A stretch of DNA of 64,000 nucleotides from Streptomyces sp. Isolate_45 (GCF_024721315.2 NZ_JANFAK020000025.1:1-64000), one strand, 5' to 3'; positions 26,105 to 34,929 are shown, counted from the stretch's first letter. Made by a program: numbers and translations. Notes: a model not told the origin generated them from the sequence alone.

Positions 26105-26731
26105 ATGACTACGCCCTCCCCCCACGAGCCGGTCTACGACGACCGCGTCTACCGCTCCCCCATGGCCGTCGTCACCGGGGTGCTCATGCTCGCCGTGATC
26201 GCGTGGCTGTGCGGGGACGCCGTCGTACGGGGCGAGGGCCCGGGCCGTTGGATCGGGCTGGCCATCGCCCTGTTCGCGGTGCCGCTGACCGTGGCCTTCA
26301 CCATCCGACCGGCCGTCTTCGCCAATGACGACCGGATGCGGGTGCGCAACCCGTTCCGCGTCATCGAGCTGCCGTGGGCCGCCGTGGACGCGGTGCGCGC
26401 CGGGTACTCGGCGGAGGTCCTGGCGGAGGGGTCGAAGTACCAGCTCTGGTCGGTCCCCGTGTCGCTGCGCGAACGCAAGAAGGCCAGTCGGCAGCTCAGC
26501 CGGCGGGAGGCGCTCAGCGGCAGGGGAACGGCGAAGGACGGCGACGCCGCACCGAAGGAGCCGGAGCGGGCCTCGGCCGACAAGGTCGTCGACGAACTGC
26601 GCGAGCTCGCGGAGCGCGGTGCGGCGCGGCCCGGCGCACAGGGCTCCGTCGACGTGACGTGGTCCTTCGAGATCATCGCGCCGGCCGTCGCGGGCGTGGT
26701 GCTGCTGATCGTGCTGCTCGTCACCGGCTGA
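26105..26731 (+). CDS. PH-like domain membrane protein
   Basis: A 208-residue protein with two N-terminal membrane helices (about 20-36 and 47-66), a middle region RMRVRNPFRVIELPWAAVDAVRAGYSAEV that matches the bacterial PH-like domain pattern, a basic/acidic linker, and a C-terminal helix (IIAPAVAGVVLLIVLLVTG). Bacterial PH-domain membrane proteins are widespread in actinobacteria with unknown role. It stands alone, divergent from deoC; the 12-bp operator sits 98 bases before its start and is probably for deoC. Confidence 0.82.
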   Translation: MTTPSPHEPVYDDRVYRSPMAVVTGVLMLAVIAWLCGDAVVRGEGPGRWIGLAIALFAVPLTVAFTIRPAVFANDDRMRVRNPFRVIELPWAAVDAVRAGYSAEVLAEGSKYQLWSVPVSLRERKKASRQLSRREALSGRGTAKDGDAAPKEPERASADKVVDELRELAERGAARPGAQGSVDVTWSFEIIAPAVAGVVLLIVLLVTG

Positions 26732-26770
26732 GGCGGAACCACCGCCACCGGGGGGCGCGTCCTCGCAGGT

Positions 26771-27337
26771 GTGCACCGTCATGAGGGCAGCGGCAGCGCC
26801 GCCACCGCCACACAGCTCCCGCTCCGGCCCCGAATCCTGAGCGGGGCCCTGCTGGCCGCGCATCTGGTCCTCGTGGCATGGCTGACCCTGCGTCCACTGG
26901 ACGTGCCCTGGGCCGCCGCCGCCAATCTGACCCCGCTGGAGGGGATCAGGGCGGACCTGGCGTACGGGCCGCTGGAGGCCGCCCGGCGGATCGGCGAGGG
27001 GCTGGCCCTGCTGGCACCGCTGGGGGTGCTGCTGCCGCTGGCCGGGGGGCGGCTCGCGCCCACGCCGCTGTCCGCGTGGTCCTCGTTGGCCCGGACCGCC
27101 GCAGCCGGCGTACTGGTCTCCCTCTCCATCGAAATGCTGCAGACGGCCGTCCCCGGGCAGGTCGTGGACGTGGATTCCGTGCTGCTGAACACCGCCGGAA
27201 TGGTGCTCGCGCACCTGGCCGTCGTGCCGGCCCTGAGGGCCAGGATGAGGCGGTCTCAGGGGCCCACCCCGAGAATTACCAGGGTCGGGCTCGGCCGCTG
27301 GACCGAGGTTCTCTCGGCGGTGCCGCGCGAGTATTGA
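26771..27337 (+). CDS. VanZ-like membrane protein
   Basis: A 188-residue membrane protein of the VanZ/teicoplanin-resistance-associated fold. Four hydrophobic segments are seen (around [55 protein letters not shown], and VLLNTAGMVLAHLAVV). The family-typical SIEMLQ...PGQVVDVDSVLLNTAG signature is present. Start GTG 26771 has no strong ribosome-binding site, so the true start may be elsewhere. The function of chromosomal VanZ-like proteins is largely unknown; there are no vancomycin-resistance genes nearby. Confidence 0.82.
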   Translation: MHRHEGSGSAATATQLPLRPRILSGALLAAHLVLVAWLTLRPLDVPWAAAANLTPLEGIRADLAYGPLEAARRIGEGLALLAPLGVLLPLAGGRLAPTPLSAWSSLARTAAAGVLVSLSIEMLQTAVPGQVVDVDSVLLNTAGMVLAHLAVVPALRARMRRSQGPTPRITRVGLGRWTEVLSAVPREY

Positions 27338-27389
27338 GGCATCGCGCAGGGGCTTCCCGGAGCGCGGTCACCCTACGAAGGAGAAAGCC

Positions 27390-27605
27390 ATGAGCGCGAT
27401 TGCCCGCCCCCGTGACGGACGGATGATCGGTGGCGTCTGCGCCGGTCTCGCGCGGCGCTTCGGCATGAAGACGAAGACGATGCGGATCATCTTCGTGGTC
27501 TCGTGCCTGCTGCCCGGCCCGCAGTTCCTGATCTACCTGGCGCTGTGGCTGCTGCTGCCCAACGAGAAGCACGGGACCACGGGCGTCGCCGGCACCGCCT
27601 GGTAG
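27390..27605 (+). CDS. PspC-domain membrane protein
   Basis: A 71-residue protein from ATG 27390 with AAGGAG at 27378-27383. It is a single PspC domain: DGRMIGGVCAGLARRFGMKTKTMRIIF, then a hydrophobic helix (VVSCLLPGPQFLIYLALWLLLPN). PspC-type proteins associate with membrane-stress responses, but actinobacterial small versions act in unknown ways. It ends 10 bases before the convergent lipoprotein gene stop. Confidence 0.9.
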   Translation: MSAIARPRDGRMIGGVCAGLARRFGMKTKTMRIIFVVSCLLPGPQFLIYLALWLLLPNEKHGTTGVAGTAW

Positions 27606-27614
27606 TTCCGCCGG

Positions 27615-28382
27615 TCAGCCGGCCTTGGCGACCTTCTCCAGCTGCTTGTCGGCGACCTCCTGCGGGACGGTCGCCTGCTGACCGGCGCCGGCGACGTTGA
27701 GCGCCATCAGCCGGACGACGGTGTCGCCCTCCCGCGCGACGACCAGGTGCACCTGGGCCGAGACCCCGCCGGCGGCGGCGATCGTGGTCCAGCTGACGCT
27801 CTCGTCCGCCGCGGTCCTGTACGGGACCGCCTTCACGTCCCGGTAGCTGCCGGTCTGCTTCTCCACGGTGGCGGCGAATCCGGTGCCGCAGGCGGCGACG
27901 GCGTCGCGCAGCCGGGAGACGAGCCGCTTGGCGTCGTCCTCGGAGTAGGAGCTGACGGAGGCGGAGACGGCGAGGCCGACCTGCTTCTGGGAGCCGATGC
28001 CGCGGTTCACGGTCTCGCGCGCGGCCGGGTCGGGCTTGTCGCCCATGATGTCGGCGAGGGGCTGGCAGGCCTTCTTGTCGGCCTGCGGCTGGCCGTCGGG
28101 GGCGTTGGGGTTCTTGCCCTGGGCGGACACCTGGTAGCCGGGCAGGTCGCCCTGGACGAGGGCGGCCCGCTCCAGTCCGACGGGCGCGGCTCCGGGCTTC
28201 GCGGAGCCGGACGCCGACGCGCCGGGCGCACCCGGGGCGGGGACGGCGGCGGAGCCCTTGGGATCCGGGACCTTGCCGGACGCGGGGGAGTCCGCGCTGC
28301 TGCATCCGACCGCTGCCAGGAGCAGCGCGGGAAGCAGCGCGATCGTCGTCACCGGCGCTGTGGATCGTGCCTTGATGCGCAT
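27615..28382 (-). CDS. Secreted lipoprotein
   Basis: A 255-residue lipoprotein. The signal peptide has a hydrophobic core (TTIALLPALLLAAVGC) and a lipobox ending at Cys27. A Ser/Pro/Gly/Ala-rich linker follows, then a folded domain with pairs of Cys, a LpqN/PknH-sensor-like arrangement (VSRLRDAVAACGTGFAATV... VVRLMALNVAGAGQ). PknH-sensor-type domains face the outside of the membrane in actinobacteria; assignment here is weak. Function unknown. It is convergent with the PspC gene. Confidence 0.82.
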   Translation of the reverse strand: MRIKARSTAPVTTIALLPALLLAAVGCSSADSPASGKVPDPKGSAAVPAPGAPGASASGSAKPGAAPVGLERAALVQGDLPGYQVSAQGKNPNAPDGQPQADKKACQPLADIMGDKPDPAARETVNRGIGSQKQVGLAVSASVSSYSEDDAKRLVSRLRDAVAACGTGFAATVEKQTGSYRDVKAVPYRTAADESVSWTTIAAAGGVSAQVHLVVAREGDTVVRLMALNVAGAGQQATVPQEVADKQLEKVAKAG

Positions 28383-28506
28383 GACGGAACTTCACACCCC
28401 GTACGTCGAGCGGCAGTTACGGGCGATCGTGGCACACCGCGCGGCGCGACGCACACCTCCTCGAAGAGGCGTGCGCCAGCCGCACACGTGTACGCGTCGC
28501 AGCAGG

Positions 28507-28770
28507 TCAGCCGCCGACGGGCAGACCGCCGGCCAGTGCGGGCAGACCGCCGAGGAGGCCGGTGACGGGGGCGGCGGGGTCGGACGACTGGCCCTCCTGC
28601 CCCTCCTGGGTCTGGTTGGTGACCGAGCTGGTGGCGCTGGTGACGGCGCCGAGGGCGTCCGTCAGGTTCGCGGCCGGAAGACCGGCGGCGGAGGCGGTGC
28701 CGGCGGCACCCGCGGCGAGGGCGGCACCAATGACAGCGACACCGAGGGACTTGGCAGCAGACTGCTTCAT
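28507..28770 (-). CDS. Small secreted protein
   Basis: An 87-residue exported protein: signal peptide MKQSAAKSLGVAVIGAALAAGAAGTASAA with an ASA cleavage site, then a short mature part rich in Ala, Gly, Pro and Ser with QEGQEG. It resembles other small Streptomyces exported proteins that have chaplin-like size but lack the chaplin domain. Compare the other small secreted protein at 22246-22596. Function unknown. Confidence 0.72.
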   Translation of the reverse strand: MKQSAAKSLGVAVIGAALAAGAAGTASAAGLPAANLTDALGAVTSATSSVTNQTQEGQEGQSSDPAAPVTGLLGGLPALAGGLPVGG

Positions 28771-28855
28771 GAAAGATCGTCCTTGCGACGGGGAATTGAG
28801 CGGCTCCGCAAACTAGTCACTTGAAACCCTCGACCGCAAACATCATCAAATACGA

Positions 28856-28891
28856 GAAAGCGCCCGGGAATTGCTCCTCCCGGGCGCTTTC
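28856..28891 (-). terminator. Terminator after add
   Basis: Perfect 14-bp arms (28856-28869 and 28878-28891; GAAAGCGCCCGGGA / TCCCGGGCGCTTTC) with an 8-base loop, 18 bases beyond the adenosine deaminase stop. On the minus strand it is followed by a T-rich segment. It is a strong intrinsic terminator. Confidence 0.88.
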
Positions 28892-28909
28892 AGTACGTCA
28901 TGCCGTGGC

Positions 28910-30058
28910 CTAGGCCGAGACGGAACCGCTGGTCGAGACCGTCTGACGGAACAGCCATTCCGACTTCAGCTCGGCGTAACCGGGCTTGATGACGTCGTTG
29001 ATCATGGCCAGTCGTTCATCGAAAGGAATGAACGCGGACTTCATCGCATTGACGGTGAACCACTGCATGTCGTCGAGCGAGTAGCCGAAGGTGTCGACCA
29101 GGTGCTCGAACTCGCGGCTCATGCTGGTACCGCTCATCAGCCGGTTGTCGGTGTTCACGGTGAGCCTGAAGTGCAGCTTCCGCAGCAGACCGATCGGGTG
29201 CTCGGCGTACGAGGCGGCCGCGGCCGTCTGGAGGTTCGAGGTCGGGCACATCTCCAGGGGGATGCGCTTGTCCCGGACGTACGAGGCCAGGCGGCCCAGC
29301 GTGACCGAACCGTCCTCGGCGACCTCGATGTCGTCGATGATCTTCACGCCGTGGCCGAGCCGGTCGGCGCCGCACCACTGCAGGGCCTGCCAGATCGACG
29401 GCAGGCCGAAGGCCTCGCCCGCGTGGATCGTGAAGTGGTTGTTCTCGCGCTTGAGGTACTCGAAGGCGTCGAGGTGGCGGGTGGGAGGGAACCCGGCCTC
29501 GGCGCCGGCGATGTCGAAGCCGACGACGCCGTTGTCCCGGTAGCGGTTCGCCAGCTCGGCGATCTCCAGCGCGCGCGCCGCGTGGCGCATCGCGGTCAGC
29601 AGGGCGCCGACGCGGATGCGGTGGCCGTTGGCCTTGGCGCGGCGCTCGCCCTCGCGGAAGCCGTCGTTCACCGCCTCGACGACCTCTTCGAGGGTCAGGC
29701 CGGCTTCCAGGTGCTGCTCGGGGGCGTACCGGACCTCGGCGTACACGACGCCGTCCTCGGCCAGGTCCTCGGCGCACTCGGCGGCGACCCGGAAGAGCGC
29801 CTCCTTCGTCTGCATGACGGCGCAGGTGTGCGCGAACGTCTCCAGGTAGCGCGGGAGGGAGCCGGAGTCGGCGGCTTCGCGGAACCAGATGCCGAGCTTG
29901 TCGGCTTCGGTCTCGGGGAGGTTCTCGTAGCCGACCTCGCGGGCCAGCTCGATGATGGTCCCGGGGCGCAGCCCACCGTCGAGGTGGTCGTGCAGGAGCA
30001 CCTTCGGGGAGCGGCGGATCTGGTCCGGCGTGGGCAGGGTGGGGGTCTCGCTCGTCAT
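28910..30058 (-). CDS. add: Adenosine deaminase
   Basis: Zinc enzyme that converts (deoxy)adenosine to (deoxy)inosine, feeding purine nucleoside phosphorylase. The protein has 382 residues from ATG 30058. Metal and catalytic motifs are present: LLHDHLDGG with two His ligands, [12 protein letters not shown] with His and general-acid Glu, RLGHGVKI, and [11 protein letters not shown] with the catalytic Asp. The 12-bp operator lies 16 bases upstream, and a strong terminator follows, so it is a single-gene unit. Confidence 0.96.
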   Translation of the reverse strand: MTSETPTLPTPDQIRRSPKVLLHDHLDGGLRPGTIIELAREVGYENLPETEADKLGIWFREAADSGSLPRYLETFAHTCAVMQTKEALFRVAAECAEDLAEDGVVYAEVRYAPEQHLEAGLTLEEVVEAVNDGFREGERRAKANGHRIRVGALLTAMRHAARALEIAELANRYRDNGVVGFDIAGAEAGFPPTRHLDAFEYLKRENNHFTIHAGEAFGLPSIWQALQWCGADRLGHGVKIIDDIEVAEDGSVTLGRLASYVRDKRIPLEMCPTSNLQTAAAASYAEHPIGLLRKLHFRLTVNTDNRLMSGTSMSREFEHLVDTFGYSLDDMQWFTVNAMKSAFIPFDERLAMINDVIKPGYAELKSEWLFRQTVSTSGSVSA

Positions 30059-30074
30059 CTGGGCACTCTAGCTC

Positions 30075-30086
30075 CTACGCGCGTAG
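30075..30086. promoter_or_regulatory. Nucleoside-regulon operator upstream of add
   Basis: CTACGCGCGTAG, perfect palindrome, 16 bases upstream of the add ATG on the minus strand. The divergent hydrolase-like gene begins 86 bases away on the plus strand. Confidence 0.8.
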
Positions 30087-30172
30087 AGCGTAGCCCCGGC
30101 AACGGTCGCCGATATGTAACAGTGACCGTCCGGACGGGTGGCGTACACCTGGCGGTCTGAGACTGTTCCGCC

Positions 30173-30892
30173 ATGGCACAGCATGCGCCGCCGGCGCGCG
30201 GGGTCCGCCTGGGGCGGCCCGCCGGAGCGAACGGTTCGGTTTCGACGGTCAGTGGTGTGGTGCTCCTGCTCCCCGGGGCGTCCAGATTCTCCCCCGGCCC
30301 GCTGCGCCCGCTCGCGCGGGCGCTGGCCCGGGCGGGCGGGACGGACGGCCTGGTCGCGCACACCGTCCAGCACGGCTCGGGGCCGCGGGAGGAGGCCGCC
30401 GGCTGGGCGGCGGACGAGGCCCTGAGGAGGTACGGGGACGTTCCCGTGTGCCTGGCCGGGTACGGGGCGGGCGGCCGGGCGGCGCTGCGCGCGGGCGGCC
30501 ACGGCGCCGTCAACACCGTCCTGGCACTGGCCCCATGTCTCGGGGACGCGGGCGGGGAGGACTCCCCCGAACCGGTGAAGCACCTCGCGGGGCGCCAGGT
30601 CCTGATCGTGCACGGCACGAACGACGCGCGCAGCGACCCGGAGTCCTCCTTCCTGCTGGCGGTCCGGGCGAAGAAGGCGAACCGTTCCACCTGCCGGTTC
30701 GAGGTGCACTCCGACGGGCACGGGCTGCGCGAGCACCAGGCCGAAGTGGTCGCCCTCGGGGTGGACTTCGTGATGGGGGCCATGGTGTCGGGGCGGTACT
30801 CGCGGCCGGTCACGGACGCCCTCGCGGCGCCGCCGCCGCTGGGCCTTCGAATGCCGCTGGCCTCGGGCTTCGGCCGGTCCCTGCGGGGCTGA
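30173..30892 (+). CDS. Alpha/beta-hydrolase-like protein without nucleophile Ser
   Basis: A 239-residue protein with an alpha/beta-hydrolase outline: strand GVVLLLPGASRF, nucleophile-elbow position AGYGAGGRAAL, an Asp region in IVHGTNDARSDPE, and His in SDGHGLREH. The elbow reads G-Y-G-A-G instead of G-x-S-x-G, so the usual Ser nucleophile is missing and ordinary esterase activity is unlikely. The protein could be a binding protein or use another chemistry. It is divergent from add and 83 bases before the cupin gene, which may be in the same transcript. Confidence 0.75.
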   Translation: MAQHAPPARGVRLGRPAGANGSVSTVSGVVLLLPGASRFSPGPLRPLARALARAGGTDGLVAHTVQHGSGPREEAAGWAADEALRRYGDVPVCLAGYGAGGRAALRAGGHGAVNTVLALAPCLGDAGGEDSPEPVKHLAGRQVLIVHGTNDARSDPESSFLLAVRAKKANRSTCRFEVHSDGHGLREHQAEVVALGVDFVMGAMVSGRYSRPVTDALAAPPPLGLRMPLASGFGRSLRG

Positions 30893-30975
30893 CCACGCCC
30901 GCCCACGGGCGGTTGCGGGCGCGTAGGGTGAGGAGTGGACTCGGGGCACTCCTCACCGGGAGGCGGCGACGCGTC

Positions 30976-31347
30976 ATGGCCGGACTGGTGCGCAGGAACT
31001 TCGACAGCGCCGACGAGACCCGGCCGTTCCAGGACGGCACGGGCCGGCTGGACCTGCTGATGACGAACGGCGGGCCGGTGGGCCGCGCGGTGTTCGAGCC
31101 GGGATGGCACTGGACGGAACACGTCGGCCCGCTGGTCGGCACGGACCGCTGCACGGCGGCGCACACGGGGTACATGGTGAGCGGCCGGATGAAGATCGTG
31201 ATGGACGACGGCGAGAGCACCGAGTACGGCGCCGGTGACTTCATGGAGGTCGCGCCGGGACACGACGCCTGGGTCGTGGGCGACGAAGCGTGCGTGGTCC
31301 TGGACTGGACGGGGTTCGGGGACTACGCGAAGCCGCGGTCGGGCTGA
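30976..31347 (+). CDS. Cupin-domain protein
   Basis: A 123-residue single cupin from ATG 30976. The first motif region has GWHWTEHVGPLVG and a downstream HTGYMVSGRMKI; the second has YGAGDFMEVAPGHDAW. Several His/Glu residues could hold a metal, but the ligand set is not the strict germin pattern. Substrate unknown. Its last 25 bases overlap the 3' end of the convergent ATP-grasp gene, so the two transcripts are antisense at their ends. Confidence 0.85.
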   Translation: MAGLVRRNFDSADETRPFQDGTGRLDLLMTNGGPVGRAVFEPGWHWTEHVGPLVGTDRCTAAHTGYMVSGRMKIVMDDGESTEYGAGDFMEVAPGHDAWVVGDEACVVLDWTGFGDYAKPRSG

Positions 31348-32588
31348 CGCGGCGGCCGGCAGGGCCGCCCCGGCGCCGGGTCCCGCGGGTCCCGCGCGAG
31401 CAGGTCCGCGGCGTCGTCGAGGGTGCTCCTCAATAACGCGGCCGTCGCGGCGGTGGCCAGGAGTTGGGCGTGGTGGTGGCCACCCGTCGGGGCCGCCCGG
31501 ACGACCGTGTCCGGCGGCACCGTCAGCCGCGCCCGGACCACGCCGGGGACGGCGCGGGCCGCCGCCAGGCGGGGGCCCGCCTCGGCCAGCCTCCGACCGG
31601 GCGGGAAGTCCACGTACCGCAGGCCCGCGTGGGCGGCGCGGGGGCGGCGCACCGGCTCCGGGAGGCCCAGCCCCGCCGCGAACGCGAGGGCGAGCACGTC
31701 GGTGCCGTGCGCGAGGCGCAGCAGCTGCGTCAGTTCCTCGGCTCCGGGCCGGGCGTGGGCCTCGACCAGGCGGGGGCCGCGGGGCGTGAGGACGACCTCG
31801 GTGTGGGAGGGGCCGTCGTGGTGGCCGGTGAGGTCCAGGACTCCGCGCACGAGGTTCCGTACGGCCCCGGCGGTGGCCGGGTCGAGGGCGACGGGCAGGT
31901 CGTGGCCCGCCGCGGTGAGGCCGGGGCCGGGCAGGCGTCGGGTCCAGCCGAGGATCCGGTGGCGGCCCTCGCGGGAGAGGGCTTCAACCGCCAGCTCGGG
32001 GCCTTCCAGGTACTCCTCGACCAGCAGGTCGGTGATCTCCGGGTACTGCGGGGCGGCGGCCTCCGCCGCGGCCGCGTCGCCGACGAGCCGTACCCCTTCT
32101 CCTTCGGCGCCCGCTCGGGGCTTGATGACGCAGGGGTATCCGATGAGGGTGGTCAGGAAGGGGAGCAGCGCGGCGCGGCCGCAGCGGGCGAAGGAGACCG
32201 GCCGGGCGGGGTGCAGGGTGTTGGAGCGGGCGCGGAGGGCGGCCTTGTCCATGAGGGCGGTGACGGCGGTGGTGGGGGTGCCCGGCAGGCCGAGGGCCTC
32301 GTTGGCGCGGGCCGCGGCCAGCGTCGCGGCGGGGCCGAAGCCGAAGACGCGGGCCCGACCGCCCCGGACCTCCGCCAGTCGGCCGACGTCCTCGACGAGG
32401 CGGGGGTGGTCGCGCCAGTCCGTCCGTACCCGCCGCTCCGCCCCCTCACGGTCGGATGGCACCGATGGATCCGGCGCGACCACCACGGTGCGCGCGCCCG
32501 CTCGGCGGGCGGCGGCAACCTCGGCGGGGCGCGGGCTCAGCAGGACTGCCACGGGTTGGTGCCGTTGGCCGGTCGGTCCTTGCCGCAT
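31323..32588 (-). CDS. ATP-grasp ligase with a TTA codon
   Basis: A 421-residue ATP-grasp protein of the carboxylate-amine/thiol ligase type (L-amino-acid ligase-like). The N-terminal subdomain starts VAVLLSPRPAEVAAARRAG; the ATP-grasp lysine is in GYPCVIKPRAGAEGEGVRLV; EEYLEGPELAVEAL follows; late acidic metal ligands lie around EVVLTPRGPRLVEAHARPG. Such enzymes join a carboxylate to an amine with ATP and often act in natural-product or amino-acid metabolism. Leu385 is encoded by TTA (31434-31436), the only TTA I found in the window, so translation should depend on the bldA tRNA. It is divergent from a LuxR-type regulator and not in an obvious biosynthetic cluster. Substrates unknown. Confidence 0.86.
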   Translation of the reverse strand: MRQGPTGQRHQPVAVLLSPRPAEVAAARRAGARTVVVAPDPSVPSDREGAERRVRTDWRDHPRLVEDVGRLAEVRGGRARVFGFGPAATLAAARANEALGLPGTPTTAVTALMDKAALRARSNTLHPARPVSFARCGRAALLPFLTTLIGYPCVIKPRAGAEGEGVRLVGDAAAAEAAAPQYPEITDLLVEEYLEGPELAVEALSREGRHRILGWTRRLPGPGLTAAGHDLPVALDPATAGAVRNLVRGVLDLTGHHDGPSHTEVVLTPRGPRLVEAHARPGAEELTQLLRLAHGTDVLALAFAAGLGLPEPVRRPRAAHAGLRYVDFPPGRRLAEAGPRLAAARAVPGVVRARLTVPPDTVVRAAPTGGHHHAQLLATAATAALLRSTLDDAADLLARDPRDPAPGRPCRPPRQPDRGFA

Positions 32589-32726
32589 ACCGCGCTCCCC
32601 CCGTCACGCCGTGCCCCCACTGTGCCGGTTCGGCATATGCCGGGAGCGGCCGCGCACGCGTCGAGTTGCCGCCTTGCGGGAACACGAGGGGTTTATAAAC
32701 GGTCACATGCAGGGACGAATACGCAT
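32589..32726. promoter_or_regulatory. Divergent promoter region ATP-grasp / LuxR
   Basis: This 138-bp gap between divergent genes contains a short AT-rich palindrome, GTTTATAAAC (32691-32700), which is conspicuous in such GC-rich DNA and lies 26 bases before the regulator ATG. It could be a -10-like element or an operator half for the LuxR protein. Confidence 0.4.
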
Positions 32727-33800
32727 ATGCCAGCCGATGCCGACGGAGTCGATGGGGTGAACGGGACCGAGGGCCTCCACGGGGGCCGAGGGGGCCGCGG
32801 GGACCACCGGGACCACATGGGCGAGCTGACTCCCGCCGCGCGGCGCCTGTACGCGTACGCCGTGGAGCGGCACGCCTTCACGGCGGCGGAGGCCACGGCG
32901 GCGCTGGGTGCCCGGGCGGGCGCGGCGATCACCGAGCTGGCCGCGGCGCAGCTGCTCCAGCGGGCCCCGGGCGACGGGCCGGAGCGGTGGAGCGCGGTGG
33001 CGCCCCGGGCGGCGGCCGCGCGGGTGCTCGCCCCGCTGGCCCTGCTCGTGCGGGAGACCCACGACGAGATGGACCGGCTGCGCGGGCGGCTGGAGGCGCT
33101 GGTGCCGGCGTACGAGGCGGGGGCGGCGTTCCGGGAGCTGAGCGGTTCGGGGCACCTGGAGCTGGTGACGGACCTGGGCGCGGTGCGTGGGCTGATCACC
33201 GAGCTGGCGGCGGGGTGCGAACGGGAGCTGCTGACCTCGCAGCCGGGCGGGGGCCGGCCGCTGGAGACGTTGGAGGACGCGGTCGGGCGGGACGAGTCGC
33301 TGCTGACGCGCGGGGTGCGGATGCGGACGATCTACCAGCACACGGCCCGGTACTCGCGGCCGACCGCGGCGTACGTCGAGCGGGTGACGGCGCTGGGGGC
33401 GCAGGTGCGCACGCTCGGCGACGGGCTGATGCGGATGCTGATCTTCGACCAGCACACGGGGTTGATGGCGGTGCCGGACCGGACCGGGGCGGCGCTGGTG
33501 GTGCGCGAGCCGAACGTCGTGCACTTCATGACGGCGGCCTTCGAGCGGTCCTGGTTGGGGGCCGAGCCGTTCCCGACGACGGTGGGCCCGGACGCGGCCC
33601 GGTCGATCTCGGACGAGCTGCGGCAGACGATCGTGCGGCTGCTGTCGGAGGGCCTGGAGGACAAGGTGATCGCGCGGCGCCTCGGCATGTCCGAGCGGAC
33701 CTGCCAGCGGCACATCGCGGAGATCATGCGGGCGGTGGGCGCCAAGTCGCGCTTCCAGGCCGGGTACTTGTTGTCCCCGGCCGTGACGCCGCCCCGGTAG
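32727..33800 (+). CDS. LuxR-type regulator
   Basis: A 357-residue transcription factor. The N-terminus is Gly/Asp-rich and low in complexity; a TrmB-like winged-helix segment may be present (LTPAARRLYAYAVERHAFTAAEATAALG). The middle (about 120-270) resembles a PLD/MIT-like sensor region found in Streptomyces LuxR regulators. The C-terminal LuxR HTH is clear: IVRLLSEGLEDKVIARRLGMSERTCQRHIAEIMRAVGAKSRFQAG. It is divergent from the TTA-containing ATP-grasp gene and probably controls it. Start is ATG 32727; ATG 32817 is a shorter option. There is no receiver domain, so it is not a two-component regulator. Confidence 0.86.
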   Translation: MPADADGVDGVNGTEGLHGGRGGRGDHRDHMGELTPAARRLYAYAVERHAFTAAEATAALGARAGAAITELAAAQLLQRAPGDGPERWSAVAPRAAAARVLAPLALLVRETHDEMDRLRGRLEALVPAYEAGAAFRELSGSGHLELVTDLGAVRGLITELAAGCERELLTSQPGGGRPLETLEDAVGRDESLLTRGVRMRTIYQHTARYSRPTAAYVERVTALGAQVRTLGDGLMRMLIFDQHTGLMAVPDRTGAALVVREPNVVHFMTAAFERSWLGAEPFPTTVGPDAARSISDELRQTIVRLLSEGLEDKVIARRLGMSERTCQRHIAEIMRAVGAKSRFQAGYLLSPAVTPPR

Positions 33801-33892
33801 GCGCGGTCGGGAGCCCGGGCGCGGTCGGGGCCGCCGGCGCCGGGGCTCGGTCGGGGCGCGGCCGGGGAGGGCCGTCGGGCCGGTCAGGCCGG

Positions 33893-34837
33893 TCAGGCCG
33901 GGGGCTCCAACTCCGCGATCAGGCGACCGCGCCGGGACAGCAGGAAGCGCTTGAACTCCGCGACCGGCGGGGTGTCCGGGTGTCCGTCGAGCCAGGCGAC
34001 ACCGATCTCGCGCACCGCGCGCGGGGCCGTGACCGTCAGCTCGACCACCCCCGGTCGGGGCACCGCGGGCGGGGGCAGCAGGGCCACGCCCAGGCCGGCC
34101 GCGACGAGGCCGCGCAGGGTTTCGGCCTCCTCGCCCTCGAAGGCGACCTTGGGCGCGAAGCCGGCCTCCGCGCACAGGTCGTCGGTGATGCGGCGCAGGC
34201 CGTAGCCCGCTTCGAGGGTGACGAAGGTTTCCTCGGCGGCCTCGGCGAGCCGGATGCGCTTGCGCCCGGCGAGACGGTGGTCGTCCGGGACGACCAGGCG
34301 CAGCCGCTGCTCGTCGAGCCGGCGGGCGATGAGGTCGGGGGCGTCGGGCAGCGGTGAGGTGAGGCAGAGGTCGAGTTCACCGGCCCGAAGCTTCTCCAGC
34401 ATGGCCTCGCCGTAGTTCTGCACGAGGGAGAACCGCACGCGGGGGTGGTCGGACCGGAAGGCGCGGATCAGACCCGGCACGGTCTCCGGCCCCAGGGTGT
34501 GCAGGAACCCGAACGCGACCTTGCCGAAGGCCGGGTCGGCGTCCTGCTGCACGGACTCGGCGGCGCGCGCGATCCCTTCGAGGGCCTGCTCGGCGGAGGC
34601 CAGGAAGGTCCGACCGGCCGTGGTGAGGGAGACGGTGCGGCCCTTGCGGGCGAACAGCGTGACGCCCAGGTCCTGTTCGAGGCGGACCATGGCCCGCGAC
34701 AGGGTGGACTGGGGAACACCCAGCTCGTGCGCCGCACGCGTGACGTGTTCGTGCCGGGCGACGGCCACGAAATGGGCGAGCCGGGGGGCCAGCTGGCGTG
34801 TCACGGCCATGTCTTCTTCGTAACGGTTCATTGACAT
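33893..34837 (-). CDS. LysR-family transcriptional regulator
   Basis: A 314-residue LysR regulator. The N-terminal HTH is LAHFVAVARHEHVTRAAHELGVPQSTLSRAMVRLEQDLGVTLFARKGRTVSLT in outline, and the C-terminal co-inducer domain has KVAFGFLHTLGPETVPGLI and GVALLPPPA. Start is ATG 34837, with an ATG at 34831 as a close alternative. It is divergent from an MFS exporter gene, 92 bases away, the classic LysR arrangement in which the regulator activates the neighbouring transporter. Confidence 0.93.
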   Translation of the reverse strand: MSMNRYEEDMAVTRQLAPRLAHFVAVARHEHVTRAAHELGVPQSTLSRAMVRLEQDLGVTLFARKGRTVSLTTAGRTFLASAEQALEGIARAAESVQQDADPAFGKVAFGFLHTLGPETVPGLIRAFRSDHPRVRFSLVQNYGEAMLEKLRAGELDLCLTSPLPDAPDLIARRLDEQRLRLVVPDDHRLAGRKRIRLAEAAEETFVTLEAGYGLRRITDDLCAEAGFAPKVAFEGEEAETLRGLVAAGLGVALLPPPAVPRPGVVELTVTAPRAVREIGVAWLDGHPDTPPVAEFKRFLLSRRGRLIAELEPPA

Positions 34838-34889
34838 CCGCCGCTCTGAGCTGTGGTGATGCGTGAGTGGATCGATTATGGCGAATCTG

Positions 34890-34902
34890 TGCATTGGACG
34901 CA
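34890..34902. promoter_or_regulatory. Possible LysR box
   Basis: TGCATTGGACGCA fits the T-N11-A pattern with TGC/GCA half-sites and lies in the 92-bp region between the divergent LysR and MFS genes. The match is short, so it is only a candidate. Confidence 0.3.
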
Positions 34903-34929
34903 TGAAAAAGGCGGGCCTACGGTCGTCGT

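Noticed and set aside
30919..30930. GGGCGCGTAG as a seventh nucleoside operator
   Set aside because: Only the right half resembles the motif, the left half is unrelated, and the downstream gene is a cupin without a link to nucleosides.
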